A stretch of 64,000 nt of DNA from MWCR01 sp049325475 (GCA_049325475.1 JBMOLN010000007.1:434001-498000); one strand, 5' to 3'. Counted from the stretch's first letter, positions 8,243 through 16,794 are shown. Numbers and translations are program-made. The notes: generated from the sequence alone by a model not told the origin.

Positions 8243-9100
8243 ATGACCAAGAACCAATTAATCGCCACATTGCAAGAACTCGGCATCAAGCCCAACAAAG
8301 GCCTGGGGCAAAATTTTTTAATAGATAAAAACATTCTCGCCAAGATTGTCGCCACGGCAGAGATTGAAGCAGGGGACAGAGTACTCGAAATCGGCCCAGG
8401 TCTTGGCGTCTTAACCCAAGCCCTCATCACCGCCGGCGCTTCCGTCACTTTCATTGAAAAGGATTCGAAGCTATTTAATTATCTAAGCACTCTTCTTTCC
8501 CCCGTGAACGGGGGAGGGATGTCCCGCGGCATCGCGGGACAGAGAGAGGGAGACGCCGCAAAAACTGATTTCAATGATTTAATGGGCCCAAAACCCTGGA
8601 AATTCGTTTCCAACTTACCCTATTCCATAACCTCAATCGCTTTGCGCAAGGCACTATATTGCGATAACCCGCCCCAACTACTCGTCGCTCTTATTCAAAA
8701 AGAGGTTGCGGAACGCATCCTTGCCAAAGATAAAAAAGCCGAAGTCTCGCTGTTAAGTTTAATGTCATATCTCGCTTGCTCGGATATCAAAATCATTCAC
8801 AAAGTATCATCAACATGTTTTTATCCGCCGCCCAAAGTCGAATCCGCCATCATTAAAATGATTCCCATGCCGCCCCAGGAGCGTATAAAAAAATGGGGGA
8901 TTGATCCCGAGGCTGTCATGAAAATCGCTAAGCAGGGCTTTGCGCATCCGCGCAAACTTCTTGGCCGCAATCTCAATCTGCCCGCAAGCCAATGGCAGTC
9001 GCTCGCAGAAAAACTCAACATTAATCCCAAAGCCCGCGCCGAAGATCTTTCAGTTAATGATTGGGCTAATTTAGGGAAGTATTTTAATGCGGAATATTAA
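8243..9100 (+). CDS. ksgA: 16S rRNA dimethyladenosine transferase KsgA/RsmA
   Basis: KsgA methylates the two adjacent adenines of the 16S 3' terminal hairpin during 30S assembly. Motifs seen: GLGQNFLIDKNIL at the N-terminus, the SAM-binding LEIGPGLGVLTQALI, VTFIEKDSKL, the catalytic NLPYSITS and the C-terminal FAHPRKLLGRNL. The ATG at 8243 matches the family start; upstream in-frame codons fall in a repeat tract. Between the EKDSKL region and EGDA the protein carries an extra segment (about residues 84-102) encoded by two back-to-back hairpins at 8498-8540, which looks like an in-frame insertion of a palindromic repeat. No SD sequence. Confidence 0.95.
   Translation: MTKNQLIATLQELGIKPNKGLGQNFLIDKNILAKIVATAEIEAGDRVLEIGPGLGVLTQALITAGASVTFIEKDSKLFNYLSTLLSPVNGGGMSRGIAGQREGDAAKTDFNDLMGPKPWKFVSNLPYSITSIALRKALYCDNPPQLLVALIQKEVAERILAKDKKAEVSLLSLMSYLACSDIKIIHKVSSTCFYPPPKVESAIIKMIPMPPQERIKKWGIDPEAVMKIAKQGFAHPRKLLGRNLNLPASQWQSLAEKLNINPKARAEDLSVNDWANLGKYFNAEY
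8498..8540. repeat. Two perfect hairpins inside the ksgA coding sequence
   Basis: TCCCCC/GGGGGA (8498-8503 and 8510-8515) and GTCCCGCG/CGCGGGAC (8521-8528 and 8533-8540) lie side by side, and the reading frame stays open through both. The purine/pyrimidine-rich flanks resemble the intergenic palindromes of this window. Confidence 0.85.
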
Positions 9101-9252
9101 TTCGATTTGAAACTCCATGGGGTCTGGGGTGAGCATCACCGTAGTCGGTATAAGAGAATAATTATCCTAGGAAATGAGAGGTTATATCGAACCCCAGCAG
9201 TTTTTGCTTACTTTTTGCTGTCAAAAAGTGAGTCCCCGAAGGGTAAAAACAA

Positions 9253-9298
9253 AACACCCCTCTCCTTGATAAGGGAGAGGGGGTAGGGGGTGAGGGTT
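9253..9298. repeat. Palindromic repeat after ksgA
   Basis: CCCCTCTCC and GGGAGAGGGG arms around TTGATAA, followed by GTAGGGGGTGAGGG. It may also end transcription of the converging genes. Confidence 0.7.
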
Positions 9299-9301
9299 GG
9301 C

Positions 9302-9691
9302 TTAAGCGGCCTCGGGCTCATCCTTCAAAATCGCAGCTTTGAGAGCCGCTTTGATCTCAGGATTCACCGAGGCCAGACGGCGGACCAGGCTGTTAAGAGC
9401 TTCTTGTTCTTTTCGCAAGTCTGCCGATTTTTTTGAAGGGCCGAGTTTTTGTTCGAGCTTGCTGGCCTCGAGGTGTTTGTGTTCAGCTTGATGTTCAATC
9501 AGCTGAATCACCTCGAGTACCGCAGAGCTTGTGGCTTGAGCTGCAAAGTCTGCCAGCTCTCGCCTTAGCTCGGCCTCGGGCATTCGGTTCTCATGGAACA
9601 AAGCGAACTTTATTACTGGAAGGTTGCCGCGAGACAATGCTTCCTTCAGGCTCTCTTTGATCCATGCGCGCCCCTCGCGGGCGCGATTCAT
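9302..9691 (-). CDS. Unknown 129-aa helical protein
   Basis: No family recognised. The protein is charged, Ala/Glu/Lys-rich and predicted almost entirely helical, with coiled-coil-like heptads around residues 60-100; no membrane segment. Its ATG shares one base with the TAA of the upstream gene (TAATG at 9689-9693), so it should be translationally coupled to the 266-aa gene and made in step with it. G+C content and codon choice are clearly higher than in the flanking core genes. Long open frames on the opposite strand here are shadows of this GC-rich region. Confidence 0.75.
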   Translation of the reverse strand: MNRAREGRAWIKESLKEALSRGNLPVIKFALFHENRMPEAELRRELADFAAQATSSAVLEVIQLIEHQAEHKHLEASKLEQKLGPSKKSADLRKEQEALNSLVRRLASVNPEIKAALKAAILKDEPEAA

Positions 9692-10491
9692 TATGCAGCT
9701 GCGGAAGCAGCATCACGAGTCTCGCGGTCCTCGTTTTGCTTCTTGCTTGCCCGAACCAGCGCATCGGCCAAGTGGCCGAAGTACATCTGCTTTTTCTCGC
9801 TCTTGCTCTCGGCTGCGAGCTTGATGGCTTCGGCTAAAACTTCGGCCTCCACCAATGGCAAACTGGCCGCGTGAGCCAAGAGCTGCTCGCGGACATCACT
9901 GTCCACGTAGCGCGCCTCAACAATCGCAACTGCAATCCCAATTGGATCCTTGGCTGCAATCGCAAGTGCGACCACGTCGTCGAGCAAAGCCGGGGGCTCG
10001 CTCTCGGCGCGCGGCTGGTGCACGCGCGGGGTCTTGGCATGCTTGAGGCGCATTGCCAAGCCGTACATGAACTTGGCCCGCACTTGCTTGGCCTCGCTCG
10101 CATCGCCGATGAGCCGTTTGCTCTCGGCGAACAGCGCCTCGGCAACCGTGCCACGCAAGCTCGCGCTCGCGCCGCACAGAGTCGCCTGCGCGTCTTCCTC
10201 GAGCCGCACGTTGTTGGTGAGCGCTTCGATGATGAGCGCGGCTACGACCATGTCGTCACCGCAGGCGAGCAGGGCCTCCATCGTGGAACCCCCGAGCCAG
10301 AACTTGTACTTCAGGCTCTTCTGGCCCCGACGGTCCTTGGACTCCACCTGCAGGTGCCGGCGCAGGCTGTCCAGCTTGGCGCTGTCCACGCCTTCGAGCA
10401 CGTCGGCTGCAGGGGTCTGCGCAACAGCTTGCTTGGCGGCGCGCTCTGCGGTGAGGTTGCGGTTTTCGCGGTTTCGTTTTCTTGCTGCCAT
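9691..10491 (-). CDS. Unknown 266-aa helical protein
   Basis: No family recognised. It has a basic N-terminal tail (AARKRNRENRN), then a region with FWLGGSTMEALLACGDD followed by repeated Ala-rich helices that look like a small helical-repeat array; no signal peptide. It is first in a two-gene unit with the 129-aa protein. A good promoter lies upstream at 10622-10650 (complement), giving a leader of about 120 bases that holds a GTCGACC/GGTCGAC hairpin at 10508-10527. The SD sequence is weak (AGAGAAG). G+C content is high for this window, which may mean a different origin; that is inference. Confidence 0.75.
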   Translation of the reverse strand: MAARKRNRENRNLTAERAAKQAVAQTPAADVLEGVDSAKLDSLRRHLQVESKDRRGQKSLKYKFWLGGSTMEALLACGDDMVVAALIIEALTNNVRLEEDAQATLCGASASLRGTVAEALFAESKRLIGDASEAKQVRAKFMYGLAMRLKHAKTPRVHQPRAESEPPALLDDVVALAIAAKDPIGIAVAIVEARYVDSDVREQLLAHAASLPLVEAEVLAEAIKLAAESKSEKKQMYFGHLADALVRASKKQNEDRETRDAASAAA

Positions 10492-10507
10492 CTCTCTTCT
10501 CTTTCCC

Positions 10508-10527
10508 GTCGACCACGTGGGGTCGAC
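10508..10527. repeat. GTCGACC hairpin in the leader of the 266-aa gene
   Basis: GTCGACC at 10508-10514 pairs with GGTCGAC at 10521-10527. Confidence 0.65.
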
Positions 10528-10621
10528 CCTACGGCGCGCACGTGGAACGCGGCGCCTTGGGTTGTGATTTCAAAGCCGACCCACATGGGCCGGCCCTAAG
10601 CCTATTTCAAAAGAACGGCTT

Positions 10622-10650
10622 AATATAGCATAAATATCCATTTTTGTCAA
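10622..10650 (-). promoter_or_regulatory. Promoter of the high-GC gene pair
   Basis: On the complement, TTGACA (10645-10650), a 17-base spacer, and TATATT (10622-10627) with TGC before the -10 box. Confidence 0.8.
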
Positions 10651-10657
10651 GACACTC

Positions 10658-10783
10658 GTCTGAACCTTGATTAAGCTTGATTTTCGCTCAAATTTCCTTG
10701 ATTTCTTTAGGAGTCTATTATTTTATACCTTTAGTAATCATGTTAATTTGGTCTTCAATCCGTTTGATAATCAAGGTTCAGAC
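10658..10783. mobile_element. MITE-like element with 15-bp inverted ends
   Basis: The 126-bp AT-rich stretch begins with GTCTGAACCTTGATT (10658-10672) and ends with its exact reverse complement (10769-10783). No target-site duplication is obvious and there is no coding capacity. Single copies of the 15-mer occur at 27340, 27363 and 28723; about 36 bases around the last one match the left end of this element. Confidence 0.65.
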
Positions 10784-10871
10784 AGATGGTAATGTCTAAA
10801 AAGTTTATTCTTTCCCTCAATTAGGCGAAAAATTAGCAACAGGCTTATCCACAAAATCCGGTGTCATTTTC

Positions 10872-10900
10872 TTGACAAGTTCTTGGGATTTGGCTATATT
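10872..10900 (+). promoter_or_regulatory. 16S rRNA promoter
   Basis: TTGACA at 10872-10877, a 17-base spacer and TATATT at 10895-10900. The start should fall near 10907, about 220 bases before the mature 16S. Confidence 0.88.
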
Positions 10901-11000
10901 TCCCGCACCCCCTAAAAAAGGGCAAAAAATCGTATTAAACACAAGTACAGAAGAACCTCATCACGACGAGAGGAGTACAAAATGTAAGATACGACGTAAA

Positions 11001-11036
11001 TTGGACAATGAAATAGTGATCGTCTAAGGAAATACG
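11001..11036 (+). other. 16S processing stem, 5' strand
   Basis: These 36 bases pair with 12720-12755 behind the gene, with only a 3-base bubble and a few G-U pairs. This is the long leader/trailer helix that RNase III-type enzymes cut to release pre-16S. Confidence 0.85.
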
Positions 11037-11125
11037 TTTATTCCAAGTCCTCCATACACGGAGTATGGGGGCATTTTGACCCTGCATATCTACCAGGAAT
11101 GCAGGGGCTATAAGTCGTAAGGCTT

Positions 11126-12632
<1,507 letters not shown>

Positions 12633-12676
12633 TAGGGAGTAAAATCCAACAAATTGTTGGAAAACCCCGAGGTCGA

Positions 12677-12710
12677 TGACATATCCTTGAAGCAAGCTTC
12701 AAGCGATGTC
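12677..12710 (+). other. Hairpin in the 16S trailer
   Basis: CTTGAAG and CTTCAAG around CAAG, extended by GACAT/ATGTC outside. It lies between the 16S 3' end and the processing stem. Confidence 0.65.
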
Positions 12711-12719
12711 ACATTTCGG

Positions 12720-12755
12720 CGTATTTCCGATGATGGTCACTATTTCGTTGTTCAA
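12720..12755 (+). other. 16S processing stem, 3' strand
   Basis: Complementary to 11001-11036; the two strands enclose the whole 16S gene. Confidence 0.85.
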
Positions 12756-12781
12756 AAAATCAGGCGTAATGCCTGATTTTT
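12755..12781 (+). terminator. 16S rRNA terminator
   Basis: AAAAATCAGGC and GCCTGATTTTT arms around GTAAT, directly after the processing stem. Confidence 0.85.
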
Positions 12782-12825
12782 GGTTAAAAAACAATCCTCA
12801 AATGAGGATATCGTGAAGCTTCTAT

Positions 12826-13008
12826 TTATGAAACAAGTGCATCGTAGTGCAAACCATCCAACTCACGCCCTTTCTTCTGGCGAGCGGCAGGCAGCTTGGT
12901 TACACCAAAATACAACATAATGGCCACAAAGAACAAAGATGACATCATACCGATTAAAATCAGAATCCATGATAGGTACTCAAAAATTACTGCAGAATAG
13001 AGTTCCAT
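12826..13008 (-). CDS. Small single-pass membrane protein (60 aa)
   Basis: The protein has one hydrophobic segment, about residues 11-34, with a short N-terminus and a charged C-terminal tail (KLPAARQKKGREL). Its function is unknown. The start at 13008 is chosen because AAAGGAG lies at the right distance upstream and a promoter (13028-13055, complement) lies just beyond; a longer in-frame reading would run through that promoter and a terminator. It is a single-gene unit, transcribed towards the 16S gene. Confidence 0.7.
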   Translation of the reverse strand: MELYSAVIFEYLSWILILIGMMSSLFFVAIMLYFGVTKLPAARQKKGRELDGLHYDALVS

Positions 13009-13027
13009 GGCAGTTCTCCTTTCGCCC

Positions 13028-13055
13028 AGTCTAGCATTTATTTGGATATGGTCAA
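13028..13055 (-). promoter_or_regulatory. Promoter of the 60-aa membrane protein gene
   Basis: On the complement, TTGACC (13050-13055), a 16-base spacer, and TAGACT (13028-13033) preceded by TGC. Confidence 0.75.
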
Positions 13056-13061
13056 GAAATA

Positions 13062-13092
13062 AAAAAACCGCCATTAACTTATGCGGTTTTTT
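13062..13092 (-). terminator. Bidirectional terminator downstream of tRNA-Pro
   Basis: AAAAAACCGC (13062-13071) pairs with GCGGTTTTTT (13083-13092). It would end the tRNA-Pro transcript, which runs on the complement. Confidence 0.75.
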
Positions 13093-13095
13093 ACG

Positions 13096-13185
13096 TGGTC
13101 GGGCTAGCCCCGCCTTGGCCGGGCGGCCTCGTGCATCCCATGGTCGCCTGAGGCGACCGCTGGCCACTGTTTAAATCCAGCCACG
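13096..13185. other. Stem-rich spacer with a 12-base copy of the tRNA-Pro 3' end
   Basis: TGGTCGGGCTAG at 13096-13107 repeats the end of the tRNA-Pro gene (13232-13243). A perfect hairpin GGTCGCC/GGCGACC lies at about 13141-13157. No gene seen. Confidence 0.55.
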
Positions 13186-13231
13186 GTTTTTCATCCTCCA
13201 TCAAGTCGGACCGGCCAGTAAAACTGACCGA

Positions 13232-13308
13232 TGGTCGGGCTAGTGAGACTTGAACTCACGGCCTCATGCACCCCATGCATGCGCGCTAGCCAACTGCGCC
13301 ATAGCCCG
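13232..13308 (-). tRNA. tRNA-Pro (anticodon GGG)
   Basis: All arms fold: acceptor CGGGCTA/TAGCCCG, D-stem GCGC/GCGC, anticodon stem CATGC/GCATG around loop ATGGGGT (U33, GGG, G37), T-stem GTGAG/CTCAC with TTCAAGT. The CCA end is encoded. It reads CCC, and CCU by wobble. Confidence 0.93.
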
Positions 13309-13488
13309 ACTCGATAGATGATTATTAGAAAAACTTTACTTTTCGTACCGCGCACAAAGGTCGCGGAGGCGGCTGCCGGCCAACTAACTTTAGTCGCCGT
13401 ACGATACCCAAGGCCCAATGTGGCATAGTTATCTCACATTTTTTAAATAAGATCAAGTAAAAAGCCAGCATTCGCTGGCAAGTCCTCG

Positions 13489-13797
13489 CTATCTAATCTG
13501 AATCCAATTCCAACATTCGCATTTTTCACCGTCTGACGGCCTGTCGTGATGCTCGGGTTCGTTAAATAGATATTGCTCCTCCTGATCCTCTTCAGGATCA
13601 AGATCGGCGGGAAGCTCGGGAAAGAACTCGAATTGCTCGGCTTTAAAGCCGCAATGCAGACATAGGAAATATCTTTGCGGAAAAACATCATAATCACCGC
13701 AAGCGGGGCAATAATGCGAGTCTTCTTCATCCACTTTTATCTCGAGAGGTGTACCAACCCAATTGCAGTTCATGCATTTCCATTCTAAAGTAGCCAT
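13489..13797 (-). CDS. Zinc-ribbon protein (102 aa)
   Basis: Three CxxC pairs are visible (Cys8/11, Cys30/33 and Cys46/49), plus a C-terminal CEC, which indicates two or more structural zinc sites of rubredoxin or zinc-ribbon type. An acidic stretch (DLDPEEDQEE) follows. The function is unknown; similar small zinc-ribbon proteins often contact nucleic acid or act as adaptors, but nothing here proves that. A strong AAGGAGGA SD sequence fixes the ATG at 13797, and a TTGACT-17-TAAGAT promoter lies at 13824-13852. It converges on nothing and appears to be a single-gene unit. Confidence 0.8.
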   Translation of the reverse strand: MATLEWKCMNCNWVGTPLEIKVDEEDSHYCPACGDYDVFPQRYFLCLHCGFKAEQFEFFPELPADLDPEEDQEEQYLFNEPEHHDRPSDGEKCECWNWIQIR

Positions 13798-13823
13798 ATT
13801 TCCTCCTTGGAAAGAACATTAAA

Positions 13824-13852
13824 ATCTTAGGCTTTTGTCATTTTTAAGTCAA
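13824..13852 (-). promoter_or_regulatory. Promoter of the zinc-ribbon gene
   Basis: On the complement, TTGACT (13847-13852), a 17-base spacer and TAAGAT (13824-13829). Confidence 0.75.
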
Positions 13853-13859
13853 AAAAGCG

Positions 13860-14136
13860 CTATTTTTTCTAGGGTTTTCCACACCCCCTTGCCCCAAACC
13901 CTTGATTTTATTGGCCAAAATGCTTGCACGGCTAATAATACTCAAGTATACTTACACACATGTCATGTAAATTGTAACTTTTTAACACGCAACACCAAAC
14001 AAATTGTTACATGCTACATGCTACATAAAAAATAATTCATAATTTTTAATTCCCACCCGTCATCTATTGATAGATGACCATGGGTGGTCCACCGTAGCCT
14101 TCGGCGTAGGTGGAATAATTCTTATTTTTTAAAACT
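13860..14136. other. Gene-free AT-rich stretch before the HU gene
   Basis: No gene supported. Near 14088 it carries a TCCACC/GGTGGA hairpin unit (GTCCACCGTAGCC) related to that at about 5290. The words ACATGCTACATGCTACAT lie at about 14010. Confidence 0.55.
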
Positions 14137-14418
14137 ATGGCTAAAATGACCAAGTCTCAAATGCTCTCCGCTCTTGCCGAAAAAACCGGCATGGCAAAAA
14201 AAGATGTCGCAATGCTTTTGGATGAACTGACCGAGATGTCATATAAAGAAGTTAAAAAGAGCGGTGAGTTTACTCTCCCCGGTATCGGCAAACTTGTTAA
14301 AGTAAACCGCAAAGCCCGAACCGGCCGCAATCCTGCAACCGGCGAGACCATCAAGATCCCGGCAAAAACCGTTGTAAAATTCCGCGTCGCCAAAGCAGCC
14401 AAAGAAGCAGTGCTGTAA
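14137..14418 (+). CDS. hup: HU-family DNA-binding protein
   Basis: A histone-like dimeric protein of 93 aa that bends and compacts DNA. It shows the family order: helical N-terminus (MTKSQMLSALAEKTG), then the GEFTLPGIGKL turn and the arm with GRNPATGETIKIPAKTVVKFR, including the intercalating Pro in RNPATG. Length is the usual one for HU. No SD sequence precedes the ATG; the upstream 15 bases are T/A-rich. A hairpin terminator follows at 14437-14463. It is the only nucleoid protein seen in the window. Confidence 0.96.
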   Translation: MAKMTKSQMLSALAEKTGMAKKDVAMLLDELTEMSYKEVKKSGEFTLPGIGKLVKVNRKARTGRNPATGETIKIPAKTVVKFRVAKAAKEAVL

Positions 14419-14436
14419 AGTTAAAAATCAAAATAC

Positions 14437-14463
14437 AAAATCCTCCGCAATGCGGAGGATTTT
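14437..14463 (+). terminator. Terminator of the HU gene
   Basis: AAAATCCTCCG and CGGAGGATTTT arms around CAATG. Confidence 0.8.
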
Positions 14464-14467
14464 AATA

Positions 14468-14640
14468 ACCAATCACCAAATTCCAATAATAAATGAATAC
14501 CCAATAATCATTTAGCTCAATAACCAAATGATTATTAAGTGATTGAAGAATTGGTAATTAATGGGTTATTGTCCCGCACTTATTTAAAATGTATTATTGA
14601 CGGGATCCCGCCGGACGGCGTGGATTTTGTTGGATATTGG
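14468..14640. repeat. AATAACCAATCACC-type word tract and GACGGGATCCCGCC unit
   Basis: Degenerate words built on CCAATAAC/ATTGGTTATT, with relatives at 37483-37520, 37878-37938 and 54160-54262, followed by a palindromic unit at about 14597. No gene seen. Confidence 0.7.
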
Positions 14641-14649
14641 TAATTCCAG

Positions 14650-14655
14650 TATAAT
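14650..14655 (+). promoter_or_regulatory. -10 box for a leaderless transcript
   Basis: TATAAT ends six bases before the ATG at 14662, so the start codon would be at or next to +1. No good -35 seen. Confidence 0.6.
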
Positions 14656-14661
14656 AGGTTA

Positions 14662-15825
14662 ATGCCAATTCCGGTTTCTCAAACCAGGCCGGTATCACAA
14701 TCCCTGCCGCACAAGGTCCAAGAAAAACCATCTGACCGTCCATCTCCAAAAGAGTTGGAAAATGCTCTTAATGAGTTCGGTCACAAGCTCGTGATGCGCG
14801 CCTCTGATGAGTGCCGGGTTTTGCCGCACATACTCCGCCTTATCGGCAAGGGGGGAGAGCATATTGTTTTTGAAGATCTGCGCTATCCCAATTATGTGCT
14901 TAAAGTCGACTTTATCGAAAGTCTTCCTGTTCTTTACGCGCAAGCAAAAGATGAAGACGCAATTGAAAAGTCCGTCAGGGATTTGCATCAAAAGGCCAAA
15001 GAACATGGAGATCGCATTAAGCGTCTGCAATCATATTTTTCAAGCGATTCAGTCCCGACTGAATTGGTCTGTGTCAAATATCTTCCCTTGAACCAAAAAA
15101 TCGTTAAGTCCGTTTTGCGCGATCGCAATATAGAAATTCCAAAAAAACTTGTGGTTCCGGAATCCATGCCCGTCTTATGCACCTTGCAGCATAAAATCGA
15201 TTTGCCGAAAAAAGAGGACAGGGTGGATCTTTACTCCAGTTACGCGGAACTTAACCGCACGATATCAATTGATAATTATTCCGAAGGCCACAGGCTTTTA
15301 GCCGGCGCTCACGGAATCGGACCCGCGGAACATTCGTCGCGTTTAAAAATAATTCTCAGCATTTATCCGTCTTTAAAAAAGATGATTGATCTTTGTGCTC
15401 AAGATAATCTGCTCAAGGCGTCTTTGGCGGATTATGCAAAGCGCGCCATGAAGTATTCGGTAGCTACCAATGAAATAATCGATATGGCCGGTGGAGGCAA
15501 TGTAATGTTTTTAAAATTGGAGCATGGCGGCTGGAATCCGTTTTTAATGGATGCGCTTTCACCGCCCGAGCTTAATTTTGATTTGATCCGCAAAACTGCG
15601 GCCATGATTAAACATGAACAAGATATTGATGTACGCACAAAAGCCAATACTTTAAATGTTATAAACTATATCCGTTTTGCCAACGCTCTAGCCATCATCG
15701 CTCAAATTCCCAATCGGCTCGAAGTCCGGGGCATGACCGATATACCGCCACACGGCTGGCACAATGGTCTTATCATAGAAAAATATCTGGATGTTTACAC
15801 GCCTAAAAAGAAGACTGATGGCTAA
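14662..15825 (+). CDS. Unknown 387-aa protein, possibly protein-kinase-like fold
   Basis: No family is recognised with confidence. After a Pro/Ser-rich N-terminus comes IGKGGEHIVFED (about 61-72), then VLKVDF with Lys81, which resembles the glycine-rich loop and ATP-anchoring Lys of kinase-like phosphotransferases such as the YrbL group. Near residues 275-300, DMAGGGNVMF followed by FLMDALSPPE resembles a degenerate catalytic/metal-binding pair, but a clear HRD-type loop is missing. A pseudokinase or a divergent small-molecule kinase are both possible. TATAAT six bases before the ATG predicts a leaderless mRNA. tRNA-Val(CAC) converges from the other side. Confidence 0.75.
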   Translation: MPIPVSQTRPVSQSLPHKVQEKPSDRPSPKELENALNEFGHKLVMRASDECRVLPHILRLIGKGGEHIVFEDLRYPNYVLKVDFIESLPVLYAQAKDEDAIEKSVRDLHQKAKEHGDRIKRLQSYFSSDSVPTELVCVKYLPLNQKIVKSVLRDRNIEIPKKLVVPESMPVLCTLQHKIDLPKKEDRVDLYSSYAELNRTISIDNYSEGHRLLAGAHGIGPAEHSSRLKIILSIYPSLKKMIDLCAQDNLLKASLADYAKRAMKYSVATNEIIDMAGGGNVMFLKLEHGGWNPFLMDALSPPELNFDLIRKTAAMIKHEQDIDVRTKANTLNVINYIRFANALAIIAQIPNRLEVRGMTDIPPHGWHNGLIIEKYLDVYTPKKKTDG

Positions 15826-15908
15826 CGGAGGATGTCTGCCGGAAATTTAATTGGTCATGTTATTTGGAAATTGGTTATTACAAAAATCCCCCTTAGGGAT
15901 TTTTGTTG

Positions 15909-15985
15909 TGGTGGACGTTGGAGGACTCGAACCTCCGACCTTTCGAATGTGAATCGAACGCTCTAACCAGCTGAGCTAAACGTCC
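15909..15985 (-). tRNA. tRNA-Val (anticodon CAC)
   Basis: Acceptor GGACGTT/AACGTCC, D-stem GCTC/GAGC, anticodon stem TTCGA/TCGAA around TTCACAT (U33, CAC), T-stem GGAGG/CCTCC with TTCGAGT; CCA is encoded. It reads GUG; the partner reading GUA is at 34753-34829. Confidence 0.95.
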
Positions 15986-16098
15986 CTCTTTATTTATCTA
16001 CAACCAGCTGCTTGTCCCGCGAGGCTTTTTCGAAGTGGGGGGGGGCTAAGCGTCCAGACAATGTGAAAATACTACTTTTATTTATCAGCTGTGTCAAC

Positions 16099-16140
16099 CT
16101 GCTAAAGGCTGTCAGCTAATAGCCGGCAGCTAATCCGGAT
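16099..16140. repeat. GCTGTCAGCTAATAGC-type word tract
   Basis: Part of a dispersed family based on AGCTATCAGCTAATAGC; other copies are at 19015-19052, 40270-40305, 50728-50776, 52288-52316 and 63340-63372. Confidence 0.75.
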
Positions 16141-16191
16141 TGTGGATATTCTTGCTGCATGCTGCTTGTTACGTGTTATATGAATCTATGT

Positions 16192-16197
16192 TATAAT
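16192..16197 (+). promoter_or_regulatory. Extended -10 box
   Basis: TATAAT preceded by TGT, 15 bases before the ATG at 16213. Confidence 0.6.
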
Positions 16198-16212
16198 TAT
16201 ATAGCCCTTCTT

Positions 16213-16656
16213 ATGAAAGATGTAAAACCAAAACAACGTGTCATCCGAAAGCGGAAGGCTGGCAACAGTCCGTCTCCTTCTGCTTCCAAGTGCGGTCCAT
16301 GTGGTCACTCGCATTGCGGTGAAAATTGCAACGTGAGGCACATAGGCCCGACATCTCACATGCGTGACCACCATATTTTACATACAGCGCGCGGCGTGGC
16401 GCATATCTGGACTGCGGTAATCATTGCCGGTTTTGCATTGGTTTTAACGGGCGCCATAGCCTATTCAACGGCTCAAGCCAAAGAACAGAAGTCTGATCAG
16501 CTTCTGATCGAAAACTCAACAAACCAAATTTTAAACAAAATCGAAAATTTGGAATCTCGTATCGATGCCATGGAGCGCGACATGGAAGGGCTTTTCAGAG
16601 CTCAGGCATCCAATAAAGAGATGATCACCCCGGAGGGTATTTTTCCATCACCATAG
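16213..16656 (+). CDS. Unknown single-pass membrane protein with Cys/His-rich N-terminus
   Basis: A 147-aa protein. A basic N-terminus (KQRVIRKRKAG) is followed by a Cys/His cluster with Cys27, 30, 35 and 39 (CGPCGHSHCGENC) and further His, a likely metal site. Next come a membrane helix at about 64-86 and a coiled coil at about 97-130. By charge, the metal site should be cytoplasmic and the coil outside. Function unknown. The start at 16213 is preferred over an upstream in-frame ATG because a TGT-TATAAT box at 16192 lies between them. No SD sequence. Confidence 0.7.
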   Translation: MKDVKPKQRVIRKRKAGNSPSPSASKCGPCGHSHCGENCNVRHIGPTSHMRDHHILHTARGVAHIWTAVIIAGFALVLTGAIAYSTAQAKEQKSDQLLIENSTNQILNKIENLESRIDAMERDMEGLFRAQASNKEMITPEGIFPSP

Positions 16657-16683
16657 TCCAAAAAGCATAAAAAAACGATAGCT

Positions 16684-16711
16684 TTGCATTGTGTGGCTTT
16701 TTTGCTATCAT
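16684..16711 (+). promoter_or_regulatory. Promoter of the candidate small RNA
   Basis: TTGCAT (16684-16689), a 16-base spacer, TATCAT (16706-16711) preceded by TGC. Confidence 0.65.
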
Positions 16712-16717
16712 GTTCTG

Positions 16718-16790
16718 GCAGGGATGGCGGGCGAGTTCTACGAACGGGTTCGGCGAGGATTCCGTTCGAGATCTCACCCGCCATCCTTTT
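16718..16790 (+). ncRNA. Candidate small RNA folding as one long hairpin
   Basis: Between a good promoter and a T-run there is no open frame, only a long imperfect stem. GGATGGCGGG (16722-16731) pairs with CCCGCCATCC (16777-16786), and a second inner stem forms from GAACGG and CCGTTC. The T-run follows directly. It could be a roughly 73-nt RNA with a built-in terminator. A bare bidirectional terminator for the 147-aa gene is the main alternative, though the stem is much longer than needed. Confidence 0.55.
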
Positions 16791-16794
16791 ATTT

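Noticed and set aside
9433..10599. Several long open frames on the plus strand
   Set aside because: They are antisense shadows of the GC-rich gene pair at 9302-10491, which has a promoter, coupled start/stop and coherent protein composition on the complement.
12633..12825. 23S rRNA or spacer tRNA after 16S
   Set aside because: The stretch contains only the processing-stem partner and a terminator; no 23S-like sequence follows.
13191..13418. A 75-codon frame across tRNA-Pro
   Set aside because: It is simply the open complement of the tRNA gene and its flanks.
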